Shown here: positions 22,657 through 33,300 of the stretch, one piece after another
Numbering within the stretch: position 1 is the stretch's first letter
How the letters are laid out: each line of letters opens with the position of its first letter
Source: Setaria digitata
Lineage: Eukaryota; Nematoda; Chromadorea; Rhabditida; Setariidae
Assembly (NCBI GenBank): GCA_003640385.1
Contig: RCAB01000557.1
Coordinates: forward strand, 1-38,767
Length of the DNA stretch: 38,767 nt
Direction: 5' to 3'
Notes under the pieces: model-generated
What the model was told of the DNA's origin: nothing
What the model saw: the letters and a program-made list of their open reading frames with translations, nothing else
The model's database searches: none
Position numbers and translations under genes: made by a program

Positions 22657-24710
22657 ATAAGGTAGTTATACTAGTGATAATGACAAAAGTAAACAGGATG
22701 ATAATGAAAATAAGGATGATGATACTGGTGATAGTTATAAGAGTAAATATGGAAGATGAGAGGTAAGTTTTGGTAGTTCTTACAAATAGGATTAAGACGA
22801 AAGTGAATGAAAAGATGAAGGCAAGTGGTAGGAGCAGGAGGAGGGAGATTTTTAATTTCAGGTAGGGAGGAAAAGTGCAGGGAAAATAGTGATAAAATTG
22901 GATAAAGATACGAAAACAGTAGCGAGAAAATTTAGATAAAGAAAAATGAATTTATTATTTTTCCCATTTTTAAACAATGTTTTAATATTTCTGGGATTAT
23001 TTATTTCTTATTTCTATTGAACCAATAAATATCGTCCTGTTTTGTTTCATTTCCGTACCTAAATTTTGATTCGCGAGATGGGAGATCTCGGATAAAGATA
23101 CAAAGTAATTTATTCCCAGTTCCGGCTTTTAGAGGGGAAATACTGGCCCTTTGTTTATTTGAAAGTTTCATAATCATAATCTCATAATCATAATCAGTGT
23201 TTGTTCTGTTCATTTTAATTAGTAAATTAGAAACTTTATGCTCCATGCCATTTTTTCCCATTCCTAATTCCCATTTTTCACTTCATATTTTTAATTCTAT
23301 TTTTTTAGTAAATTCTATTCAAATTCAGTCCTATTTTCTATTTTCTGTTATCATGTTATTCGTCTGAATACGTATATATATATTTTTTATTTTTCTTCAT
23401 TTAGTTTATTAACCAAACGCTCTTGTACAAAATTGAAAAGGTTATAAAAATTTACAAGAATTGTGAAAACATAGATCTTACTATTAAAATGAAAGGCAGT
23501 AATAAAATCACCCAGTATGGTTGGATAAATTAAATTTATGGGACAAATTACGCATGGCGAATTGAATAAGTAATGAATTAGTGATGATTAGTTGGAGAAA
23601 TTTAGAAAAATGCTAATTGTCGATAGTTGGGAAGGTAATGAAGAAATTTCAATTGAAATTTGCTCGTTTTTTCGTCATTTCTTTCACTAAGGTAATATTA
23701 GTATCAGATTTTAATTTAATCAGTTTTAGTTTTGTTAAAAACTATTGTTGCTTCCCTTTTTCAAAGATTGAGATAATAAAAGCATTGAAAGAACGAAGGA
23801 CAGGTTTTTTAGCTTTTTTGCTCGCATTCTTCCAAAGAAGAATATAAAGTTGCAAAATAAGAAATTTTTATTTTAATTCAATATCCCATGAATTTAGACT
23901 GATTAACTTGATTAGCAGAACTGAAGAAATTAAAATCTACCTTAATGTTCTTACCATAGAACCAATAGAATATGTATCATTGCAGTTCTCCACAGAATAA
24001 CGAATAACTTGCATCTTAACACCAGAATTGTAAAGTATCTTCACTAAGTTTCATTTTGCTATTAGAATTTTCAAAAACATTTTATTTGTTTCAAGTTTTA
24101 GAATTTTTATGACTCACTGCTACAATTGAAAAATCTCTTTGCAACAAATCTTCCTTCTGCAGTCTTAACAATTAGCTTTATAGTAATACTGCAATCTACG
24201 ATACTACCGTTAGAGCTCAAATTAAGCAGTAAAAGTAATGATATATGTGATTAACTGTTATCAAAATCACCGAGATGGATAATTCAATAGAGAATCCAAA
24301 CGAATCATTCCAATTATTTTATAAAATATATTATAAATTCTAAAATTTTGATTACTCGTTGTACAACTTAATAACTTCCTTATACAATAATATAAACTCA
24401 CAATGCTTTTTTATGTTGTGTTTATTTTCTACATATTTCGTTCACCGAATAAGTTAAGTAATAGTAAGTTTTTGCAAAATTTCTTCATAGTTTTTTTTTT
24501 CTATCTCCAAATATATTGTTTAAAAAAATGAAATAAAATGCACAAAATTGCTATACACGGAGAATGCTTTTTTTCTTCAAATTCTACATTTCATTAGAGT
24601 GAATCAAGAAGTTTATTCTAAAATTTCGAAGAGAAAAGCACCAAAAGTTGTCATATACATTTCATCGTAATAACTCAAAATTTAAAGGAAAATTCTTCGA
24701 AAACACGCAA
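22657..24710. other. AT-rich intergenic DNA, purine-rich at its start
   Basis: From 22657 to about 22930 the + strand is rich in GATGAT and GAAAA units. Beyond that the sequence is AT-rich with short frames only (86 codons on minus at 23001-23261, 76 on plus at 23617-23847), neither recognisable. No RNA gene seen. Confidence 0.45.
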
Positions 24711-24856
24711 TGTACGAAGTGTAACTCGAACCCACGCATTTACAACGATATTAGAGCGCCCAACTCTAGGCGGAATCAGTCGCATAATTCGAACTCGTAT
24801 GACGCACATATTTTATTGCTTGAATCTCGTGTCTTAGACCACTTGGCCATCTTTTT
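24711..24856 (-). pseudogene. decayed, intron-containing tRNA-Leu(CAA) copy
   Basis: On the minus strand this matches the tRNA-Leu at 25042-25184 along its length: GATGGCCAAGTGGTCTAAG in the D arm, ATTCAAG around anticodon CAA, an intron sharing GACTGATTC, and GCGTGGGTTCGAG in the T arm. The 5' acceptor side is a run of A that cannot pair with the 3' side, the anticodon stem is broken and the B box is damaged (GTTAC in place of ATCCC). It is therefore a pseudogene. Its 5' end faces the functional copy 185 bases away. Confidence 0.8.
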
Positions 24857-25041
24857 TGCTTATTCTGTGGTTTTTCAAAATTCTGAAATTAAATAATGCT
24901 TCATATATGCTTTCCCCTCTCTTTCTTCCTCTCTCGCTCTCCCTCTCTCCTTCGCCTTTTCTCTCTTTTCCTTCCTAATGAAAATTTCTCGCTTCATATA
25001 AATGACATTTCAAATTTAGATAAAATTACTGTAGAAAAGAA

Positions 25042-25184
25042 GCACGGATGGCCGAGTGGTCTAAGGCGCCAGACTCAAGCAGTAAACTATGCTTCGTATG
25101 AGTGCAATACGTACTGACTGATTCAGTCTAATTGGGTGTTCTGGTATCGTTATCGATGCGTGGGTTCGAATCCCACTCCGTGCA
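25042..25184 (+). tRNA. tRNA-Leu (anticodon CAA) with a 59-base intron
   Basis: The acceptor GCACGGA pairs with TCCGTGC, with discriminator A. The A-box region is TGGCCGAGTGGTCTAAGG, the anticodon stem CCAGA/TCTGG holds CTCAAG before the splice point, and GGTTCGAATCC is the B box. Exons are about 25042-25079 and 25139-25184; the intron (25080-25138) follows position 37, the canonical nuclear tRNA intron site. A long variable arm (TATCGTTATCGATG) fits a type II Leu tRNA. TTTT at 25192-25195 is the likely terminator. Confidence 0.95.
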
Positions 25185-26017
25185 CTAATCATTTTGCTTG
25201 CTATGCTCTGCCACGTTCATAAGTATTTAGCGAGATTTTACGTTTTGGAAAGTTAATAGTTTTGAAAAACATCAAATTAATCCGAGAAAAAGTGAAAAAA
25301 CAAAATCAAATGAATTTAAGTGTAACAACCGATGTATTATTTACAATTTACTTACAATTTAAGCTTAAAATACTTGGCTAAAAAAAGAAAAACAGACTAA
25401 AGTGAAAAATTGAAAGGAACAAGGCAACGAGACAGTTACTGAAATTAAAATATATCAACTAAGTGATTATGTTCAGCTATATTTATCAAAATGGAATAAC
25501 TTAGATTAATTCAACTATAATATGGTATGTAATATTTTGAAGTAAAAAGTCTCGAAAAAAGTCTGGCGTGATTTTCGCATAAATTAAAATTTTAATGAAA
25601 TATGAAAAATGTGTCTGAGGTGATCAATAATATTTACGTGTTATGCATAGCTTCATTTATTATTAAATTTTGTTTTGTTTCTGTGATATTGTTTGATTTT
25701 TATGATTTTTGCAATTAACTGGCAGTGTAACCACACTTATTCTTTTGTTTCTCTCTTCTCTCAGAATACATCAAAAATACAAATTTTTATTCAATGAAAT
25801 ATAAAATTTTACAAAGGATTTAAGCAAAACTTTTCATTCAAAAAGGCAGTACAAAATGAATCGAATATAACCAAAAATATTTTACCGGTATCATTAGCAC
25901 AATACATTACATTTTGTAATTATTTTTCCTTGTGTTTTTTCTTTCAAGAAGTGAAAAAAAAATCTTACAGAATGGAACAGAAAAATTTTAAAAATTTCAT
26001 CAATTGCATGAATATCA
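25185..26017. other. intergenic DNA after tRNA-Leu
   Basis: AT-rich sequence with short stop-limited frames on both strands. Apart from the tRNA terminator nothing was recognised. Confidence 0.5.
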
Positions 26018-26023
26018 TTTATT
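26018..26023 (-). promoter_or_regulatory. poly(A) signal of the cysteine-repeat gene
   Basis: TTTATT on + reads AATAAA on the minus strand, about 50 bases after the stop of the gene at 26075-30226. Confidence 0.55.
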
Positions 26024-26074
26024 TGTTTTCTTTTACTTTCTTTCTCATACTTTCCGTTATATCCGTTGCAAATA

Positions 26075-29000
26075 TTATCGTTTCCGGCAACACTGCTGCT
26101 GGCTAATATTACGTTTCATCGAAGGACATGTTGCATAGCCGGCCGGACAAATGCACTGGTCGACTTTTCCCAAACCGATTAGGCAGTTTGTAACTTGAGG
26201 TCCACTAAAAATAGCATGACGATAGTAGGGTGGTGAACGGAGAAGGAAAGTTTTAAAACGTGACGAAGCATCCGGATATGTTGTAACGGCTTCATGAATT
26301 TCCGATTGTTGCTGACTGGTTGGAGCTTGACCACAACTGTCCTGACACGTATATCTGCAGGATGGTTGACACTGATCAGTTGGTTGATCTTAAAAAGAGA
26401 AATTCTTGTTTTTATTTAAAAAACAGACGACTAAAAACTTTAGAACATATGAGAAAAAGGTTTGTTTTATTTATTTATTAAGTTGCTCATTTAATTAAAT
26501 TATTCAGTTTATTTAATCACTCCTTGTACAAGCAATTAATATCAAATTTCAGTGACTACTAGATTTTTTCGTTCCTAAATTAAATTTCCAATTCCAGAAT
26601 TATATTCTCTGCCTTTCCCTTCCTCTTCTAAGAAACAAACAAAAAAAATTGCTGAATCTGAACATTATCAATTTCAAAAGCAAAAACAAAAATACTTTGT
26701 GCAACGCATTGCTGCATGCATGTTTCTTCGCACAAACGTAAGCAGTTCGGTGATTGTTGAATTGATTGCGGTAAATTTATCGAGATTTCGTGAAGTGATA
26801 AATCAGTCTGATTAGGTACTGTTTCTTGATTTGCACCACCATATATAGCTTCACCTGTACCTGTACCTATACTTGTACCAATTTGTCCTGAATTTTCCGT
26901 ACATTGTGTTGGACATGGTGGCATACAAAATGGTAAGCAAATAGTTGTTGTACCACCATGTTGTGGTCGAATAACATTTGATGTTTGATTATTTTGAACA
27001 GAATTTTGATATGATGATGATGGTGATGATGATGACGATGATGATGATGAAGATGATGTTGGCATTGGATAATAAATATTATTACTATTACGGGTACCAG
27101 ATTGTTCCGACTGTCCGGAATATGATGATATTGCAGGAGTTGTTCGCTCCACACACTGACTTTCGCAAGATGGCATGCAAAGATGAATGCACATTGCATT
27201 ATCATTACCGGAATGATACTTCAGTGATGGTTCGTATTGTTGCAATGGATAATAGGAAGGCGGCTAAAAAAAAATAAAAAAAGTGAAATGTGTGGAAAAA
27301 ATTAAAACAATTTTGTTATTTTTAAGTTTATTCCAAATTTTATAAAAATAAAAAAGAAAATGAAAAAAACAGATGAAATTGATCAATAATTTACCTGATT
27401 TTGCACAACAGGTATCGGTGTATTCTGCTGTTGTTGTTGTTCAGCAGGTATTGGAGTTGACCGTTGAATGCATTGGAATTCACAACTAGGCATACACATA
27501 TGTATACAGGTACCACTTTCCTGTCCACTGACTAATTCATTACTTATTGGTTCGTGTTGATAAGGTGCTGATGTATAGCTTCTTGCTTGCTGATATGATA
27601 ATTGAGGACCGCTGCAGGCAATCAGATGGAGCATATTAATAAAATGCATAGTAGAAGTTTTGAAATGGGAATGTGAAATTATATCGGAAATTAATCTTTA
27701 TATTTTTTTCTAAATTATGCAATTCCGTCTTTTTTTGTAATTTTTATTATCATTATCATTATTTTCGTACAAATTAACATGTCTAGTTTAACAGTAACTG
27801 AAAATTTAAATCAAAATTTTTTAAAATTCACTTGAAATGGTAAACAAACCATGAATTTTGACAAGACTGTTGGCAAGAATTGTATTGATTTTGTATACAA
27901 CCATGTATGCAGCTGGTAAGACATGGTGAGGTATCCGGTTGTTGCCGGTAGATTGGTTGCTGACTTGGTGCTGGTAGTGGTTGGCGAGGAACCGGAACCG
28001 ATGGTTGATAGCAACCACAACCTATCGAAATACAAACACATCGTCTTGCTCGAATACGTGGTTGTACCTACAAATAAGATTTTCAAAATTCCATTTTTTC
28101 TTTTATTCTTATATTTCGTAAAAAGAAGGTTGATGAAAATGAAATTAAATTCAAAAATATCTTAGCAACGGAAGAAAACCTTTATAAAAATTTCAAAAAA
28201 CTTTTTTTTTTCATAGAAAAATTAACTAATTCTTACTGAGGACTGGCATTTTTTTACTAATGCATTTCAACTATGCAATATAAATTGATTTGACTTATAT
28301 CACTTATTTAACTTATGACATTTTAATTTTCTTCTTACTTTACACCATTCTAAATATTCACTGAGACTCCAAACAAATTCATTCTTAATTCAGTTATTCG
28401 AAATATTTCAAAAAAAGAAAACAAATAATAGTAATATTTTCATTTTTTTTTCTTGAAAAGTTTTTTTTTTGCGGAAACTCTCCTGATCTTAATAGTAATA
28501 CCGTCCTGTTGTTATCCAACCTCATAACCAAAATAACGTCATCACAAAATCTTTTCTTGATACCACTGATTGTATTTTATTCTCCTCTTACTTTTTCAAT
28601 AACATTATCCAACTAGATAACTTGAAAATGTTTGACTGGCATTCGTTTATTAGTCAATAGGTTGTTCATGTGGTTACTGCAATATTTGCCTTTTTTGTTG
28701 CATTTCATCCACTTTTGTTTATTTGTTTATTGTTTTTTTTTTGTTTACATAGCTGCTAACATCTAACAGTTTCTGTAATCGGAAATGTCCTCGATGCTTT
28801 TGAAACTACATAGAAAAACATTTATTTATTTTATGAAGTTAATCATCACTTTCATCTCTTTTCCTTTTCCACTTTAAACAAACCTATTTTTAATTAACGA
28901 TTGAACAAATATGTTAATGTTAAATGACTAATAACTTCATTACTGTTTATTTTCATATGCTAAATATTCTCAACTTTTACAATTTCGCACATCTGCAAAT

Positions 29001-30226
29001 TGAAATTCTTGAAAAAAGTCGAATTACTTTTATTTGTGAGGTTCTTTTAAAAATTCAAAATTTATATATTCTCTCATATTCTTCGTTCATCAATTTTGAA
29101 ATAAAATAGTTCGAAAAAACTGATAAGCTTGTTTATGTAAGAAATAATCTTTTCAAAAAAAAAAAAATCCTTTCTTTTTGATGAAAAAAAAATGAAAATT
29201 TCTTCAATTTTTTATAATAGTTTAGATTTATTTCCTTCCACAAAAAAAGAAAAATTTCTTTGTTTACAAATAGATTAAAATAAAATGCGTAAGGTTATTA
29301 TCACCGAGAAGAAGGAGGTGGATATGGAAACAAATAATGATGGGTAAGTAGATGAATAGTTAGGTGAGGGTAGGTAAGTAGATGAGTGGGCAGGTGAATG
29401 AGTGAGTAGACAATATTTTAAATAGTGAGAAGTCATAAAGTAAACAAGAACTGAATTTAAGAACTCTTTGTAAAATAGAATGATGGTAAGGAGAAATTTT
29501 GAATAAAATAGTTTGAAAAAAGTGAAGAGCGGAAGTCCTTTTTTGTGAAACTTCTAGCTTATGATAGTGATATAAACTGCATAACAAGCTAATTAAATTA
29601 CAAGAAGCTTTTGCTTTAATTAAAATTGAAACTTATTTTTAAACTTTAAAATGTTTTGTAATAAGAAAACAATGTTCAAATTACGCTTAGGTTGCATTTT
29701 TCAAATTAATTTTTGCCATAAACTTTTTTCAAGATAAGAGTGAAAGAGTAAATATCCAATTTTTCTATTCAAATCACTATGTTTCAGATCATTTAAATTT
29801 CATAACAACTACAATTCTTTTAAAATTTATCCCCATAAAATTCATTTGAATCCATGACACCTATATCATATTGTATTAAATTAAAATATCACACTTATAT
29901 TATATTCGTATTATATAAAAAAAATTTCCAGATATTCTTCTTTTTTTCGTCTAATTTTAAAAAGTAAATTATATGAAATATAGAGATGTGAAGCTAAAAG
30001 TATACATTTATCATGCATGTAAGTTAAAATTCTTCGAAAATACATCTTATTTCAAAAAATTTCTGTAATTAATAACATAAATTGACAATTATACCCCTAT
30101 TTCTGCAATTAATGAGATAAATAAATATTTCTTAAAAAATTCTTTAAAACATACCTCAGTTGAATTAGTAATTTCCAGAAGAAACAATAAAACAACTAGT
30201 AAAGCTTTATTTAAAAGCATTGACAT
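26075..30226 (-). CDS. secreted C-x3-C cysteine-repeat protein (C_tripleX/ABU-PQN-like)
   Basis: Five exons in gene order: 30226-30155, 28067-27850, 27611-27395, 27263-26696 and 26388-26075, in frame for 462 residues. Exon 1 encodes a signal peptide (MSMLLNKALLVVLLFLLEIT). The mature protein has Gln/Pro/Ser-rich spacers separating cysteine modules: a variant at 73-97 (CLTSCIHGC, then CQQSCQNSC, whose last Cys is formed by the splice junction) and five C-x3-C-x3-C-x3-C units at 132-144, 194-206, 278-290, 343-355 and 365-377 (for example CIHMCMPSCEFQC). An 11-Ser run lies at 239-249. A C-terminal Cys-containing domain holds CICPAGYATCP and ends QQQCCRKR. The C-x3-C-x3-C pattern matches the nematode cysteine-repeat family found in ABU/PQN proteins, several of which are pharyngeal cuticle components; a matrix role here is inference. 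Intron 1 is about 2.1 kb. The exon 5 acceptor is a weak TTAAG. Confidence 0.85.
28068..30154 (-). other. large first intron of the cysteine-repeat gene
   Basis: AT-rich, with many A and T runs. It contains a two-unit degenerate repeat at 29343-29402. No nested gene or RNA was recognised. Confidence 0.5.
29343..29402 (+). repeat. two-copy degenerate 30-bp tandem repeat
   Basis: GGTAAGTAGATGA begins each unit (29343 and 29373) and is followed by diverged GTRGG/AGGTGA sequence; about 22 of 30 positions agree. Confidence 0.5.
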
Positions 30227-30335
30227 TTTCCGTTTTTTTTCGTGTCGTGCCGTATCCAGTTGGATTAGAAAATGGAATTAAAACAAAAAGAAAAAACTGA
30301 GGTTCGGAAAAAAAAGAACGGTAAAACGGAAAGGG

Positions 30336-30398
30336 CGAATTTTCGGCAGCGGTTGATATGGGTGTCGTTTGACGAATTTTCGGCAGTGGTCGATTTGG
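30336..30398 (-). promoter_or_regulatory. 26-bp direct repeat upstream of the cysteine-repeat gene
   Basis: Two copies (30336-30361 and 30373-30398) agree at 23 of 26 positions, with the core CGAATTTTCGGCAG identical. They lie 110-172 bases upstream of the start codon at 30226. Duplicated elements at this distance suggest a promoter element, which is inference. Confidence 0.5.
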
Positions 30399-33300
30399 AG
30401 AAGTAGCTATTCTTATTCCCTCTTTTCTCAGTCGACCAGGAAGTTTCGTCTATCCTTTTTTCCTTTTCTTTTCTTTTTCGTCGTCTTGTTGAATGAAAAA
30501 AAAAACTTTTGTACGCCTTTATATACTGTACCTAGGTTACAATTTATCGGCTTCATTTTGTTTGCTTATCCGGTTTTCAGGATGAGAAGAGGGCGAGGGA
30601 GGGGGAAAGGGAAAGAGGAAAAGGGTTGGACTCATCGGCGAGGGACATATTTTAATTTGTATATATTTTCTTTCTTTTCCTTTCAGTTAGTTAACTTTCA
30701 TTCTGCGTTTATTATTACAATTTACTCTTTGACAAATATTTCCAAATGGGTTTGATTTTTCAGGAAGTTCTCCTTTTTTTTCTTTTAGATGTGACAAGAA
30801 GTTGCATCATTGTTGTTTGGACAAACAAAAGCGTGCACATTTATTCGTTTAATTATATAGCAAAATGAATGATTTAATTATAGTTAGTGAAAACAATTAA
30901 TGCGCAAATATGTTGTATAATGAATTGGCAGATAGCGGGAGAAGAATGGATGGATGAAAGAAATGAGAAAAATGATTAATTAAAAGTGTTGAAGTTTACA
31001 AAAATTGATAATACATACTGATTGTTTTAATCTAGCAAATGCAAAAAAAAAAAAGGAAAAAAGAGAGAGAATGAAATTCGTTAATTAAAAGTTGCAAAAA
31101 TTTGAAAAATTGCAGCTAATATGTCAAAAAAAAATGAAATAAAAAACTACATTTACGAAGAACTTTAGAGCTTGAAAAGTTTTTGGTATCTAAAAAATTA
31201 CACAGTTCAAAATAATTTAACAGTAATTATCTCGGAAAAAATGGACAAGAAAGCAAAAGAAAAAATTAAATTAATTAAAAATTCTGAAATTTGATATATT
31301 GCATAAAAATACCGCATATGTTAATAATAATTTAATGAAGATGAAAAAAGTCGCAGAGAATTTCAAATAAAAAATTAATTTTTATTAAAAGCTACGAAAT
31401 TTTTTCAAAATTTGCAATGTTAAGGAAACATATAATTTAATTTGTTCTTTTTACAAATATTTTCCACACTTACTCTTAATTAATTATGTTTTCTAATTTT
31501 GACTGAAATTCTGGTAAGTTTTAAAGGAAATGATAAAATAAATGTTATTAAAAAAGGGAACAAACAGGTTAATTGAGGATGCAATTTGAAATGTCTGCCA
31601 ATTAATTTTTTTTTGTTTCCGGTAATTCAAATTAAATATGGCATCTAAGTTAAAGGAGTATATCAAATCATTAACAAACTGATTCATACAAATATATATT
31701 ATGCACATTTCCGGAAGGCTTAAATAGACCAAGAAGGTATCCATCGCAGGAAAAATAATGCGGTATATATTGCCGAAAAGTTTAATCAAACCAAAATAGG
31801 AAGCATCTATATTTCCGGAAAGTTCAATTATGCTGTTCGCCAGCTCTATGCCAAAAAATCACAACTGATAACTGTGAACATCGGCTGCTGCTGAACAATT
31901 AGTCGAGATAGCATCCTCTTAGCATTACGAAAATGAAAATTAGCATATTTATGTACAATTTATCACTGTAGTGTACGATGCTTACTGTATAGTAGTTCAC
32001 GTTACCTAATTGAACTATTTTTTTGCTTTTTTTCAATAGATTATTTTGCAAGCTTTTCTTCTTTTTCTTCCAAAACTTGTCGAAAATTCTTTCTTTCCAT
32101 CACTTAAACTTTTACCCTAATAATTACTAAGAATTTTTTTTCTTGAGATAAGTTTTCTTTATTTTTCTTTTTTTTTTTTTTTTTTTTTGTGAAATTTCAG
32201 GGAGTTTGAATTTTTACATCATTTATTTTCTGTTTAAAATGTTCACCATTTTCCGAACCATTCAGGGCAGAATTTAATTATTTAAAATGGAAAATAAAGA
32301 AATAGAAAACAGACAGGATTATTCCGAAAATAAGAAAGGAAAAATTCCAGTTTTTTTTTTTGTCCGCTTTCTCATTTCCATTCCACAACCATTCATTTCT
32401 CTCCCAGCAACAATTCGCTACTTCTCGACAATAACAATATTTGCTAAGCTAATAAACTTTTACTCACTTTGTATCATTTCTAAGAGGTAAAACAATTCTA
32501 TCTCACTAATATATGCTTGGAATTCTTTCTCTTTGCAAATCAGTAAATTGTAATTACCCTTTTCAGATTGAGAATTGTTATTACTGTAATAAATTTCTTC
32601 AATGTATGTTTGTTAGTTGGTTGATAAGCTTACGGTATATGCAAAAGGCAATTTAATCTTTCTTTCTCTCTCTCTTTCTCTCATTATCGTCTTACTTTTT
32701 ATTATTTGTTTTATGAAAAGTGATTAATTTGTCAGCAATGTTTAAATTATTTACCATTAATTTCAAAGGATGAAAGAGATAGATAAAGAGAGGGAAAGTA
32801 AGAAGGTTGGAAGCTTTAATATGCAGATATATTAGCTATATATATATATATATAATAGTATAATTTAATAGTATAATGTATAATATATATATATGTAAAT
32901 TATACTATTATTGTAGATAATATCAAAATTTAAAGTGGTAAATGTGTCAAATGTCAAAACTATAGAGTATTTTATTGCAGTTTTTCTTGCATCACACTGA
33001 TATTATTTAGTTACAACCTGTTAACGGAATCAAAGTCAGAAATTATCATATATCAGAAACGAAATTATTAATTAGACTAATTTATTGGCTATAACAAAAA
33101 GGAGAGAATTATTAAACGGAATTGGTTTCTAGAATATAAAAATTTGTTTCAATTGAGATGTAATTGGAATTGAAAAATTGGTGATGTTCAATCCAATTCA
33201 TGCATCGTGTGTGTTGGAAATTATTTTTTCACTCTTCGATTATGAATCGCTTCAATTTGGGTAGGAAAAAAAGAGCACAGTTACTAGTTCGTAGTAATAG

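Noticed and set aside
23001..23261. 86-codon minus-strand frame
   Set aside because: Partly protein-like but contains a simple GATTAT repeat and has no supporting splice sites or homology.
26978..27277. 99-codon plus-strand frame rich in Met and Asp
   Set aside because: It is the antisense shadow of the poly-Ser coding repeat in the cysteine-repeat gene.
30369..30755. 128-codon plus-strand frame upstream of the cysteine-repeat gene
   Set aside because: Phe-rich then Arg/Gly/Lys-rich because of T and GA tracts, and it overlaps the promoter repeat; no coding signature.
31493..31789. 98-codon minus-strand frame
   Set aside because: AT-driven Ile/Phe/Asn composition overlapping degenerate TTTCCGG units; no family recognised.
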